A DNA stretch of 64,000 nt from Agarilytica sp033852165 (GTDB lineage Bacteria; Pseudomonadota; Gammaproteobacteria; Pseudomonadales; Cellvibrionaceae), in NCBI GenBank assembly GCA_033852165.1, contig JAWSUZ010000014.1, positions 19,333 through 83,332 on the forward strand, read 5' to 3'. The notes beneath the pieces were generated by a model. The model was not told the origin of the DNA and ran no database searches. It saw only the letters and a list, made by a program, of their open reading frames with translations. Position 1 is the first letter of the stretch. Every line of letters starts with the position of its first letter. A program made the translations under genes and the position numbers. Shown here in pieces: positions 9,256 through 18,336 of the stretch.

Positions 9256-10461
9256 ATGATTAACAGCTTAACCCTTAAGCTCAGCAGTATTGGCTTAAAA
9301 TGTTTTATTTGTTCTTTTCTTTTTTATATTCCTTCGGTCTTTTCAGATACGCTCATTACGACAAAGCAGCGCTTTACGATGGAAAATTACGAAACCTTTT
9401 ATGGCGGAACCATTCCCAATATTGAGATCGGTTGGGAAAGTTACGGTACGCTAAACGCAAAGAAAGATAATGCGATACTGATCACTCATTTCTTTAGCGG
9501 GACATCCCATGCTGCAGGTAAGTACAGTGAAGATGACAAAAAACCGGGTTACTGGGATTCCATTATTGGCCCTGGCAAATCAATAGATACCAATAAATAT
9601 TATGTTATTAGTTCAGATACACTGATTAATGCGAATGTTAAAAGCCCAAACGTATACACGACTGGTCCTTCCAGTATCGATCCGAAAACAAATAAACCTT
9701 ACGGTTTAACATTTCCTATTGTGACGATTCGCGATTTTGTTAATGTGCAACATGCTTTACTTGAAAGTTTGTCAATTAAAAAACTTCACGCAGTAGTGGG
9801 GGCATCAATGGGGTCTTTCCAAGCATTGGAGTGGGCAAGTGCTTACCCTGATATGGTCCCAAGAGCAATTGCCGTAGTCACAACGGGAGAGGCGAATAGT
9901 TATCTTATTGCCGAAACTGAACAGTGGGCGAATGCAATCAAATCGGACCCGCTCTGGAATGGTGGCGATTATTACGGTAAGGCAGAGCCCATCGACGGTC
10001 TTACAAATGCTATTGCGTCAATTAATTTAGCTGGAATAAGTGGCTTTATCTTGGATCGCCAATATAAAGAAAAGATGAATGACGAACTTGGTCCACGAAA
10101 GTCGATACTGAGTAGTTTTTCTCTGTACGGGGAAATTGAGAAAAAATCTAGGGAAAAAGCGCGTCGTCTCGATGCAAATTCTGTTCTTTACTTGATTCGA
10201 GCTAATCAGCTTTACCGAGTGGGTCAAGCAAAGACTTTGGCTGAAGGCATACGTCCAATTAAAGCAAAAATTTTACTTTTACCATCCAAGCATGACGTAC
10301 TTATTCCAGGGCATACGACCCAGGCTCTCTACACGAAACTGCTCATGCAAAATAAGCAGGTTACGTATGATGAGATTCTGGGACCGTGGGGGCATGCCGA
10401 TGCTTTTTTAGCTATCGGAACCAAGAAGGATGCAATTCGAAACTTCTTGGAAGATAAATAG
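9256..10461 (+). CDS. Secreted alpha/beta hydrolase related to homoserine O-acetyltransferase (MetX)
   Basis: A 401-residue alpha/beta-hydrolase-fold protein of the MetX-type acyltransferase family. The first 30 residues form a hydrophobic signal peptide ending near SVFSD, so the protein is probably exported; true MetX enzymes are cytoplasmic. The nucleophile elbow is GASMGS with Ser184, and Asp347 (SKHDVLIP) and His380 (GPWGHAD) complete a triad. The stretch around SMGSFQALEWA is very MetX-like. MetX uses acetyl-CoA, which is not available in the periplasm, so a hydrolase or a different transferase activity is more likely; this is inference. The gene stands alone, with the NRPS upstream on the same strand across 450 bases and a convergent small gene downstream. 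ATG 9256 is preceded by AAGAGG. Confidence 0.8.
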   Translation: MINSLTLKLSSIGLKCFICSFLFYIPSVFSDTLITTKQRFTMENYETFYGGTIPNIEIGWESYGTLNAKKDNAILITHFFSGTSHAAGKYSEDDKKPGYWDSIIGPGKSIDTNKYYVISSDTLINANVKSPNVYTTGPSSIDPKTNKPYGLTFPIVTIRDFVNVQHALLESLSIKKLHAVVGASMGSFQALEWASAYPDMVPRAIAVVTTGEANSYLIAETEQWANAIKSDPLWNGGDYYGKAEPIDGLTNAIASINLAGISGFILDRQYKEKMNDELGPRKSILSSFSLYGEIEKKSREKARRLDANSVLYLIRANQLYRVGQAKTLAEGIRPIKAKILLLPSKHDVLIPGHTTQALYTKLLMQNKQVTYDEILGPWGHADAFLAIGTKKDAIRNFLEDK

Positions 10462-10557
10462 GCTGGGCAACTATAGATTATCCGATTTGGTGAGAATAGT
10501 GCTGGGGGTTGAGGAGTCTCAATCCCTATGATCTCTATAAACGCTAGACGAGTTCGT

Positions 10558-10797
10558 TCAGAATACTATTCTTTTTGGCTTTGGGTGCTTTCTAAGGGGA
10601 TCAATAAGCTTATCTAATCCCTCGATCTTAATTTCCAAGGCCAAACGCATCAGCAGGCCTAGTTCTCCATCAGGAAACTCCTTTTTCGCAAACCACAATA
10701 AATACTCCTCGGGGAGGTCGATGATTAGTCGGCCCTGGTATTTACCAAAGGGCATTTTCAACTCGACTAGCCTGAGTAGGTTTTTCTGTTCAAACAC
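10558..10797 (-). CDS. DUF3820 family small protein
   Basis: A 79-residue soluble protein with the features of the DUF3820 family: a MPFGKYQGRLIIDLPEEYL block at residues 15-33, then LLWFAKKEFPDGELG and a basic C-terminus. Some members have been labelled quorum-sensing-regulated virulence factors, but their biochemical role is not established. It has no signal peptide or membrane segment. It is convergent with the MetX-like gene and lies upstream of a decayed gene. The length is normal for the family, which supports an intact gene. Confidence 0.8.
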   Translation of the reverse strand: MFEQKNLLRLVELKMPFGKYQGRLIIDLPEEYLLWFAKKEFPDGELGLLMRLALEIKIEGLDKLIDPLRKHPKPKRIVF

Positions 10798-10949
10798 GTT
10801 TTATTGGGTTCCACTGAGTTAAATGATTGTTAGTTGTTAATAATTGCTGGTTAACTGATAGTTAAGTCATCGCTGAGCAATAACTGAACAATAAAACCGG
10901 ATTGGAAGTATGATCACCTATAATACTAGGTGAGCAATATAGAGTTAAT

Positions 10950-11493
10950 TTAGTTTGCGTTCAACATACACTTCGATAATCCTGTGGAGTTATTTCCCAC
11001 GCTGTCTACGAAAGCCTCAACAACTACGACTTTATTATCTGCATAGTAGTCTTTGGCAACATTGGGCCAGTTTTTCACGACATGATGGGGGGACGAGGTA
11101 AATCTGATTTTCACTGTCTCTGTCCACCCAAAATGCATATGATTCACCCGAGGCGTGAAAGGCTTCGCTGCTTGATTGAGAGCCTTCGTTGTCGATCAAG
11201 TTACATCCGTCGACAAAGCGTTCAAGTGTCAAGGTGTAGTTGTCTTTGGTAATGGATATAGAATCGATGTAAATACCATCTGAGGAGAAATTTACAATTT
11301 CGAAGGAGTCAAAATAACAATGTTTATTGTAATTGCCGTTTTCATCCCCCTATGATTCCGCTGAAACGGTGACGGTTTGGTCGCGTCCTATGGGGTCGTA
11401 AAAATAATGTGAGAAATAGTTGCCGTCAAAACAGCCCGTTAAACGAATCGTTCCACCTGTTCCCGCGTTGCTAGTAGATCCCGACTCTTGTCA
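10950..11493 (-). pseudogene. Interrupted gene of unknown function (in-frame stop plus frameshift)
   Basis: On the minus strand a continuous protein-like sequence can be followed from about 11493 down to the TAA at 10950, but it is broken twice. A TAG near 11351 follows the segment ending TVTVSAES; the frame then continues through GDENGNYNKHCYFDSFEIV and SISITKDNYTLTLERFVDGC. At a C6 run (11087-11092) the sense moves to another frame, which runs on through VVKNWPNVAKDYYADNKVVV to the stop. Upstream, a TGA lies just before the recognisable part, so no start remains. The style (Asn, Asp and Tyr-rich, two or three Cys) suggests a small exported or surface protein. I do not recognise the family. 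The C6 shift could be a sequencing error, but the TAG would remain. Confidence 0.6.
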
Positions 11494-11544
11494 AAAGTAA
11501 CTCGGGTTATGGTTCTCCAATGTTTAATAAAGGTGCAGACCTTG

Positions 11545-11564
11545 GGGAGCCTGTTAGGGCTCCC
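11545..11564 (-). terminator. Weak terminator-like hairpin after the 1359-aa gene
   Basis: GGGAGCC at 11545-11551 pairs with GGCTCCC at 11558-11564 across a six-base loop, eight bases beyond the stop codon of the minus-strand gene that ends at 11572. No U run follows on the minus strand, so intrinsic termination would be weak. Confidence 0.4.
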
Positions 11565-11571
11565 ACTACTT

Positions 11572-14500
11572 TTATTCCTCCTTGGCTTTTTCTTGCTTGT
11601 TTTTTTCTGCTTGCTCGTCGCCCTCATAGTTCCAAATCCCTTTTATCGAAATTTGAATCCACGCCCACTTTAGCCAGTTGAGCAATGACACTGCCAGCCA
11701 TAACGACCAGACAAGCATGGCGATGCGATAGACATAAATGGGAACGGAAACCACCCAGGCGTTGGGGAATGAATCTCCCATTCTGTCTTGATACCAGTTT
11801 AAGCTGTATGCGCTAGATCCATTGCCGACAATGTGCATTTCAGGGCTAGAAAGTAAGCCCATGGGGATGGTAATCAGTAGCGATCCTAGTGCGATTACAC
11901 TAAAACCAAAAAGAGCGAATTGAATCAAGCGAAAATTCTTCGCTTTCAAAACCCCAGAGTATTTTCCTCGCAGGCCGATGGCAAACAACCAGCCAACGAT
12001 GAGAAGTGGTGTGTAAAAGTTGGTACTCGTTACGCCTAATCCCAATAATAGCCAGTGGTGAAATTTAAGTGGAGTGATCGCACTTTTGCCCAAAACGAAC
12101 GCGACGAGAACGACGACTATCATCCATCCCCACAGTAATATTGCCGGGCCAAAAGCTGGGCCGCCAACAAATAATACCCAGCGGTCACGCGGTAAAATAA
12201 TACTCGAACGTATATTAGTGGTATTTTTAATTAATTGAATTTTAGGAAGTTCTGACTTGAGTTCCACGCCGCTATCGCTATGCCATTTGAGTTGTATGAC
12301 CTGCTTGCCTGGGTGCAATGGAATGGCGATCTCGCCTGTGGTCTGCACGAGGGCTTGTGAGCTTTGATCGATAAGCATTGAATCAAGTGTTGCGCCGTCA
12401 GGAAGGGTGAACGGGTAGTACTGGCCTTGGCTTGTTCGCACGTTAAACTCTAATGTACTGTGGTTGGTACGCTGGCCAAGTTGATGCTGCAGGTCTAGGA
12501 AATCAATCGTTAGGCTTTCACCTTCTTCCGCAACTGGTCGGCTCACGGATAACGATATTTTTTCACCAGGCCATGGCATCCATATGGGGGTATGAAGTGT
12601 GCTGTTCGCTTTTTTAACCGGCGAAATGCCGTCAAACTCTAGATGCCAAACAGGAGAGGCTTCCACCGACCAAACTTCTGACCAGTGATATTTGTCTGTA
12701 GCGGTTAAATGAATGACGTCTTGTTTCTTGAGGACGGATTGCCAGATGACATCGCGTTGGTTGGGCGCGAAGTTTACTTTGACCTGGTTGCCGGTTCGTT
12801 CTAGCGTGGAGAGGGGGGACTCGCCTTTAAGTAAGGGCAGCGTGATTGAAAGTGCGCCGAGGGTCGGGGCAACGCGATGGACACGGGTTGAGACGCGCCA
12901 TTCTAAGCCTAAGTTAAGTCGCCGAGTGACGATGACGTAAGGAGGGATCGGGTCGGGTAAAAGAGCATCTTGTTTTTTACTGAGTTGAGCAAGTCGAAGT
13001 AATTGGATACTTCCTGTCTTGGCATAGCCATCGAGAATTCCGTTCGATTCATAGCCTTCGGTATGGGTCGTTATATTGTGAACTGGGGAGCCAAAGTTTA
13101 GCTCCACTTGTTGAGTGAGTATTTTGCCTGTTAATACGACTTTGTTTCTGCCTTTATCGAGCTGTATTAAAAGCTGACCGTTTTGACTGAATTTAATAAT
13201 CGCGTCTTTGTTTTTTATTTTAACGCTGTGAGGGAGCCAAGTTTTTTTCCACGCGGGTAGTCCAAAGGCAACGGATTCTTGTGCATCGACATTCATCGTT
13301 ATTGTCAGTCGATTTTTTTCTGTTTTTAAACCGACGTATTCAATGCTCGTGCAATCTGGAATGCATTCAGGTTTTTCCGTTAGACGGCTTTCTAATTCTT
13401 CTAGAATTTTACTGTCGATGTTTACGCTAGCTTGTGCCGTCTCGGGAATATTAAGCGCGAGTGTCGATAGGAAAACTATTGGCAGCAGTGCGAGTTTATT
13501 TTTTAGCGAGTTCACGCGAAAACTGGAAAGTACAGAGAGTAAGTTGCTTTGTATAAACAGTACCGCGCCAAATAGAACGCTTAGTAGAGCCGATACAATA
13601 AACCCTATGCGGTTTAGCCAAGGTGGAACCAAGTATAAGCTCAATGTTTCATTTTCGGTAACCGGGCCGTTCCAAGATAACTCTGCTGTTTCCCAGTGCC
13701 ATGATGGTAGACCGGGGCCAGTTTGTACGATGGCGTTGGGGTCGTATTCTGTTTTAGCTGAAGAGTAGCTGGAGAACTTGCTCTTGGCGCGGGATAATTT
13801 ACCTCTCTTTTTCATGGTTGAGTTTTCATCCTCAAGGGCTGAGCTAATACTCGGCATGGCGATATCATATTCGCCACCCTCGTAAGCCTGCTCTCTGTTA
13901 TAAGCAGCCTGCTGTCGATGGACTTGGGCTATATCCGGATGTTTGAGTTGGGGGTAAATAGATTGCCGAATTTGGTCGATGGAAAAGGGCAGAATAATCA
14001 AAATTAATATAAAAAATGAAAGTGTCTGGTAAAGTCCTAAATTGGTTTTGAGTTTTCCTTCTGTTACTTTTATGAGAGCTAACACGGCAACGATATTTAA
14101 CCAGATGAACAAGGGGGCACCTTCTCGGTGGTATAAAAATAGCATAGTGATGAGTGCGATCGACCCGGGTATTACGCCGCACATTCTATACACGGCGACG
14201 ACAATGATGGCCACTAAAAATATATCCAATAGGTTCCATTGTGATATCCACGAATGGTTAACGGTGTCGACTCCAGACGTTGCAAATAAGGACCAGCCTG
14301 GCGGAAGGTGAAGGGTTGTACTGACATTGCTAAATAGCTGTTGCCAGCCAGAAATATTCATTGATCCAAGCCCTTCATGTCGGCCAACGGCTTTGATGTT
14401 CAAATGGCCTTGACGAATTTCGATGCCTTGAGTTTCCGCGTCCTTTGATTTTGTGATCAACTGGGATAAACCATTTAATTCGGCACTGCCTAATACCAAG

Positions 14501-15651
14501 TCTGTACTGGAATCCAAGCGCCAGCTTTTTTTAACCTGCCCGCTAATGACATCATTAATGGTGAAACCCTCGCCCATAAAATCGAGATAAAGGTTGCGCT
14601 TAATGGTGAGGTCGTCGGACTCTCGTGTTGGGTCACCACGTTGGACCTCGTTTAACGTTAAGGTTTGTCCGGGGGTAATTTTATATGCGGGGAAGGATTT
14701 CCATTCTGCGGGTAAATTAGTTTGGTTGGGGTCCACGCTATTGGGGCCGGAAATTTGAACCGAGCGCAACGATCGGTCTGCTTCAAAGGACCAAATTTCG
14801 CTGGATGGCCAGCTGGGTAGGCCTGAGTCATATTGTAAACTGGACAGTGGGCCTTTATATCGAGCCGTTAATTCGATAACCCATCGCCCCGGCTTTACCT
14901 GGACACGCAGGTTTTTATTGTTTTCGATACGTGCCGGTAATGCGCTTTTAAGGGAAAGAGGGATAAAATTGTCCAGCAAAAATGGGCCTGTCTGAATTTC
15001 TCGTGGTTCGCCGCTGATATTGAGGATGATGCGGGTGATGAGTTTTGTTGGGTTTTCATCTTTGATCAGCCGGTAGACTTGTATCTCTTCTGTGTTACGG
15101 ATGACTTCTTTCTTTTCTGTTTTGCCCCGGTCTAACCAAAGCTCACCGTTTGAGTCAATTTCAGGTCGTGTGACCTTTTTGCCGTTAACCTTAAGAGTGA
15201 TCAGTCCGCTGTTTTGTGGGATCTGTAAATTAGGTGGAATTTTTTGATAATGAATCTTTCCTTGTATCGTGTGCTCGCCGGCTTCAAGGTGTACTTGAGG
15301 GCGGCCCTGTGAACGCCTAACGGGCAAGGGCTTCTGCGCAGAGCCTTGCCCTTGACTGACGCTCTGTGGCCAGTGGCTGTCTTTTCCGGGTAAGTATATC
15401 CAACCGGGTGAAAAGGTCGTGACGTTAACGGTGAAATCGAGATGCTTAGGCTGTACCGATAATACGGTTGAGGATACCCAGGTGCAATCATATTGACCTC
15501 TGCGGTCATTGATCGGGCAGGTCAGTTCTGGGTGCTTTTCCGTTACCCAGGCTGTCCAATCTTGCAAGTCTTTTGGTATTTCACTGGTGTTAGCCTGGGT
15601 GAAACCCGCGCACGTTAAAACGTAGGCAAGTACAAGTATTCGGTAGCGCAT
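11572..15651 (-). CDS. Giant membrane protein of unknown function (1359 aa) at the end of the Bat cluster
   Basis: A 1359-residue protein not recognised as a named family. It has a signal peptide (about 1-20), then a long beta-rich, probably periplasmic region to about residue 470. A cluster of hydrophobic helices follows at about 475-570, and a charged stretch at about 590-640. Two more membrane helices lie near 687 and 725, with a signal-like NIPETAQAS after the second. A second large soluble region, again beta-rich, runs to about 1160. Five or six membrane helices at about 1165-1330 and a Lys/Glu-rich cytoplasmic tail complete it. It lies on the same strand as the moxR-bat genes, separated from them by two small genes and their gaps. 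A role in the envelope alongside the Bat proteins is inference from position and topology only. Confidence 0.75.
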   Translation of the reverse strand: MRYRILVLAYVLTCAGFTQANTSEIPKDLQDWTAWVTEKHPELTCPINDRRGQYDCTWVSSTVLSVQPKHLDFTVNVTTFSPGWIYLPGKDSHWPQSVSQGQGSAQKPLPVRRSQGRPQVHLEAGEHTIQGKIHYQKIPPNLQIPQNSGLITLKVNGKKVTRPEIDSNGELWLDRGKTEKKEVIRNTEEIQVYRLIKDENPTKLITRIILNISGEPREIQTGPFLLDNFIPLSLKSALPARIENNKNLRVQVKPGRWVIELTARYKGPLSSLQYDSGLPSWPSSEIWSFEADRSLRSVQISGPNSVDPNQTNLPAEWKSFPAYKITPGQTLTLNEVQRGDPTRESDDLTIKRNLYLDFMGEGFTINDVISGQVKKSWRLDSSTDLVLGSAELNGLSQLITKSKDAETQGIEIRQGHLNIKAVGRHEGLGSMNISGWQQLFSNVSTTLHLPPGWSLFATSGVDTVNHSWISQWNLLDIFLVAIIVVAVYRMCGVIPGSIALITMLFLYHREGAPLFIWLNIVAVLALIKVTEGKLKTNLGLYQTLSFFILILIILPFSIDQIRQSIYPQLKHPDIAQVHRQQAAYNREQAYEGGEYDIAMPSISSALEDENSTMKKRGKLSRAKSKFSSYSSAKTEYDPNAIVQTGPGLPSWHWETAELSWNGPVTENETLSLYLVPPWLNRIGFIVSALLSVLFGAVLFIQSNLLSVLSSFRVNSLKNKLALLPIVFLSTLALNIPETAQASVNIDSKILEELESRLTEKPECIPDCTSIEYVGLKTEKNRLTITMNVDAQESVAFGLPAWKKTWLPHSVKIKNKDAIIKFSQNGQLLIQLDKGRNKVVLTGKILTQQVELNFGSPVHNITTHTEGYESNGILDGYAKTGSIQLLRLAQLSKKQDALLPDPIPPYVIVTRRLNLGLEWRVSTRVHRVAPTLGALSITLPLLKGESPLSTLERTGNQVKVNFAPNQRDVIWQSVLKKQDVIHLTATDKYHWSEVWSVEASPVWHLEFDGISPVKKANSTLHTPIWMPWPGEKISLSVSRPVAEEGESLTIDFLDLQHQLGQRTNHSTLEFNVRTSQGQYYPFTLPDGATLDSMLIDQSSQALVQTTGEIAIPLHPGKQVIQLKWHSDSGVELKSELPKIQLIKNTTNIRSSIILPRDRWVLFVGGPAFGPAILLWGWMIVVVLVAFVLGKSAITPLKFHHWLLLGLGVTSTNFYTPLLIVGWLFAIGLRGKYSGVLKAKNFRLIQFALFGFSVIALGSLLITIPMGLLSSPEMHIVGNGSSAYSLNWYQDRMGDSFPNAWVVSVPIYVYRIAMLVWSLWLAVSLLNWLKWAWIQISIKGIWNYEGDEQAEKNKQEKAKEE

Positions 15652-16011
15652 TATACATCTCCTATGATTGATCTTTTCTTTTGTGTAATTTAACGATTGT
15701 TGTGATTCGAATCAATCGATCAAGTCGACGTTTTTTACTATTGATAAGAAGAGTCGAAAATATGGTCGATGCGGGAAATGAGGGAAAGCGTTTTAGTCTG
15801 ATGAGTAGGATTAGACCGCGGGCGCTGGAGAGGGCTTTGATATGCTGAATGTGAGGTGAAAAACTAGACTGAGGTGTGAGATGGAGACCTTCATCTAGTT
15901 TTTGCTAATTTGAGTATTTCTTGGTTTTTGGATAAGTATTCGGATTTTCTAAGAGCTTACTGGTCCGGTTTGGGCAATATTCATCTGGCAAAAATTAACG
16001 CTAAGACCATA
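15652..16011. promoter_or_regulatory. Upstream region of the 1359-aa gene with a 12-bp palindrome
   Basis: No gene is seen in these 360 bases. A perfect 12-base palindrome, TGATTCGAATCA, lies at 15703-15714, about 52 bases before the start of the minus-strand 1359-aa gene, where an operator would fit. The upstream part contains the terminator of the 118-aa gene, listed separately. Confidence 0.35.
15859..15903. terminator. Strong hairpin with A and T tracts on both sides
   Basis: AAAAACTAGA at 15859-15868 pairs perfectly with TCTAGTTTTT at 15894-15903, with AGGT/ACCT pairing inside. On the minus strand it lies about 110 bases after the stop of the 118-aa gene and ends in a T run; it would also terminate plus-strand transcription. 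Confidence 0.65.
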
Positions 16012-16368
16012 CTAGGCGCTTTTTAGACGCTCTTCGGGTTCGAATATAAGTAAACTTTCCCACTCGTTATCTTCAAATACATGAAGGCGGTCGGCGCCAA
16101 CGGCGTCGCTGTATAAAACGAGGAGTTTGAGATTCTCGTGGGAAATCGGGGTGGTTTCGTTCCAGTGGTAGCCCCAATCCTCGTGGAAAGAGCTGATGGA
16201 GTTTTCGTCGAGGTGATTAAGGTCGCCAAGCGCTATTAGATTGCTGGTCGCTGTTTCGCAATAATATTTCTTCCTTAATACAAGGCCTATGTCTGAGTGC
16301 TCATCGTAGTGGCAGATGATCGAACGATAGTTATTATTATCATTGATCGCGATAACGCAGTATTTCAT
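16012..16368 (-). CDS. Hypothetical protein, 118 aa
   Basis: A 118-residue acidic soluble protein that I do not recognise. It starts MKYCVIAINDNNNYRS and contains ETATSNLIALGDLNHLDE and HEDWGYHWNETTPIS. No signal peptide or membrane helix is seen. The ATG at 16368 begins after an AT-rich leader with an AGGAAGA-like ribosome site a few bases upstream. A strong hairpin about 110 bases downstream looks like its terminator, which supports a separate transcription unit. It lies between the 463-aa and 1359-aa genes on the same strand. Confidence 0.6.
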   Translation of the reverse strand: MKYCVIAINDNNNYRSIICHYDEHSDIGLVLRKKYYCETATSNLIALGDLNHLDENSISSFHEDWGYHWNETTPISHENLKLLVLYSDAVGADRLHVFEDNEWESLLIFEPEERLKSA

Positions 16369-16838
16369 GACTCTTGTTCTTCCTAGTTGATTGTTAAGGT
16401 TGCCATTGGCAAAAAATGCCTAATCCCTGACAACGTTAGCCGGTCGTTGATGGCAGTGGCGCTATAGTGCCAGCTACACAAGTGAAGAACTAGGCGACAT
16501 TCTCCTTGGTTTTTGTGCGATATCTCCTACACGATGTAGTCAATTAGCTTGGATTTTGTCTGGGAGGGTGGTTTGATCTTGTTTCATTATTGCGGAACTG
16601 GTCTGGCTTTAGTGGTTAGTCCTGAGGCTTGAGTAGTGGTTTAAGCAGTAGCCTTGGCAGGGCAAAGCTGAAGGGGCAGGGGTGGGGCGCGAAATGGATA
16701 CAGCAGCAAAATGTGTGGATCGGTACTTTAGCTTGTTTAATTGAGGCTGCCGGGCGCCTAGGGTAATCGAACTCAACCAACCTAATGCTAGGTTATTCGT
16801 TTTCTGAAGCCGACTAGTTTCCTTGCGTGGGGCCTAAG
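16369..16838. other. Intergenic region without a recognisable gene
   Basis: These 470 bases separate the 463-aa gene from the 118-aa gene. All frames are short and lack protein-like character. I see no strong hairpin or repeat. Promoter elements for the 118-aa gene must lie here, but none stands out. Confidence 0.5.
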
Positions 16839-18230
16839 TTACGGCTGTTCATTTATCACGTTTCTTATAGCATCTATTATTACGTCTCCGTCGCCGTTAT
16901 CTTTGTTTGATTTGGACAGAGGCATCAGCGAAATACGTTTTTCAATGGTTTCTAGTTGAGCTTTATATTTATCGGAATGAATATTGGTAAAATGATCTTT
17001 AAAGGCTTTTTCAGATAAGCCTTCAGGCATATCATCTATTGAAGGAAAAAAGTCGGACTCAGCTAAGGAGAAAGCACAGAGCTCTTGTATTCGCTGTGCA
17101 TTTTCGTCATCGCTAATGGCGAGTTGAGCAAAGCGTATGCCGCTGAGGTCTGCGGTTATATCGGCGAAACTAAAACCGCTGCCGCCTTTATTAGTATCGA
17201 GTATTTCTTTGGCTTCTCCAATGGAAAAACTCATGCCTTTTTCGGCAAGGATGTGTAAGGCTGCGGAGTAAACAAAATGCTTGGCAAGGTCGTGCCGGGT
17301 ATTTAGGGTGAGTTTCGGTTGATAGGTAGCATTGAGGCGATTGACCTTTAAGTCATCGACAAAGTGACGAAAGACTCCAGGAGCGACTTGTATGGCTAGC
17401 GCGTATATTGCGGCAAGGTTTTCGCTGCTGGCAGATAAGTTGTGGCTAGTGGTTTGTTGCTGGGCTTCTGTCATCAGTACCCTTATATAGACAGCTGTTG
17501 AAACATTTTGTTGGGGCAGGGAGCGAGTCAAATCAACCAAAAACCCGAGGTAGTGCTGTACGCGCTCGGTCTTAAAATGTAAGGATTGGCCCGCGTAGGC
17601 ACTGATGCGTGCAATGGCTTTGGCAAACCCTTTTTGCAGATCTCCAGGAGGTGAAAATGTGAGTTCAAGTGCTTGGTTATTGATTTTGAAGGAATCGATA
17701 CCGGCAATAATACTATTGCCGTAACGCTTACCTAGTAGTAGGTGAATCAGTTTTTTAAATAAATAATTACTGGTCTTATCTGACAAGTCCATTGAACTGA
17801 GTTTTACCCGGGTCCAACGTAGCCCCCCATCTGAGTTGAGCAGCGTTGCTTGGCTGTTGAGGTAAGTCATTTTACCCAATATGGTTATTCGAATTGAAAT
17901 AGAAAATATTGCCGTATTATTGACGACCTTAACATCGCCAGAAACCCCCGTGTAGGCTCGATTAACAAAAGCGAGAGTGCTATTCAGTTCTTTGCTCGAC
18001 GCTTGGACCGTTACTGTTTTCTTTGTGTTAATTATGGTTTTACTGATGCGCCGGACAAAGCTAGTGGCAAGCTTTAGGTTGCTACTCGAAAGTGAACTTG
18101 CATTGCTGTATTTGGGTTTGCTGTCGAGAATGCGAATGAGGGAAATCGTGATGACGAAGGCGAAAACAGCAGCGCTCCAGGCCACAATTTTTAAGCCGGT
18201 ACGAATACGCTTGAGGGTTTTTGGTGTCAT
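16839..18230 (-). CDS. Membrane-anchored hypothetical protein, 463 aa
   Basis: A 463-residue protein with one N-terminal membrane helix (about residues 14-34) behind a basic start, so the rest probably lies in the periplasm. Residues 60-210 are beta-rich (FVRRISKTIINTKKTVTVQA, IFSISIRITILGKMTYL). The second half is helical, with a GGSGFSFADITADLSGIRFA block near 350-370 that looks like the conserved core of a gammaproteobacterial family of unknown function. It follows batD on the same strand after about 105 bases holding a nested hairpin, so it may be a distal member of the Bat cluster. I cannot assign a biochemical role. Confidence 0.7.
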   Translation of the reverse strand: MTPKTLKRIRTGLKIVAWSAAVFAFVITISLIRILDSKPKYSNASSLSSSNLKLATSFVRRISKTIINTKKTVTVQASSKELNSTLAFVNRAYTGVSGDVKVVNNTAIFSISIRITILGKMTYLNSQATLLNSDGGLRWTRVKLSSMDLSDKTSNYLFKKLIHLLLGKRYGNSIIAGIDSFKINNQALELTFSPPGDLQKGFAKAIARISAYAGQSLHFKTERVQHYLGFLVDLTRSLPQQNVSTAVYIRVLMTEAQQQTTSHNLSASSENLAAIYALAIQVAPGVFRHFVDDLKVNRLNATYQPKLTLNTRHDLAKHFVYSAALHILAEKGMSFSIGEAKEILDTNKGGSGFSFADITADLSGIRFAQLAISDDENAQRIQELCAFSLAESDFFPSIDDMPEGLSEKAFKDHFTNIHSDKYKAQLETIEKRISLMPLSKSNKDNGDGDVIIDAIRNVINEQP

Positions 18231-18268
18231 GTGGCCAGGATTATATCTATTCGTGTTGACGTTATACA

Positions 18269-18319
18269 GAAAGAATCTTGAGGTTAAGTTGACAGCCCTA
18301 GAGCTGTCAACATTCTTTC
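18269..18319. repeat. Nested inverted repeat between batD and the 463-aa gene
   Basis: An outer pair, GAAAGAAT (18269-18276) and ATTCTTTC (18312-18319), encloses an inner pair, TTGACAGC (18289-18296) and GCTGTCAA (18303-18310), with a six-base loop. Both stems are perfect. There is no following U tract, so it may be an attenuator, an mRNA processing or stability element, or an operator rather than a simple terminator. Confidence 0.5.
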
Positions 18320-18336
18320 ATTCGAGAGTATAGGCG

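Noticed and set aside
12713..14311. Several plus-strand frames of 75-141 aa opposite the 1359-aa gene
   Set aside because: They are in the shadow of a long, well-supported minus-strand gene and have no start signals.
15703..15720. TTCGAATC resembling a tRNA T-loop
   Set aside because: No acceptor stem, D-arm or anticodon arm can be built around it; it is a 12-bp palindrome instead.
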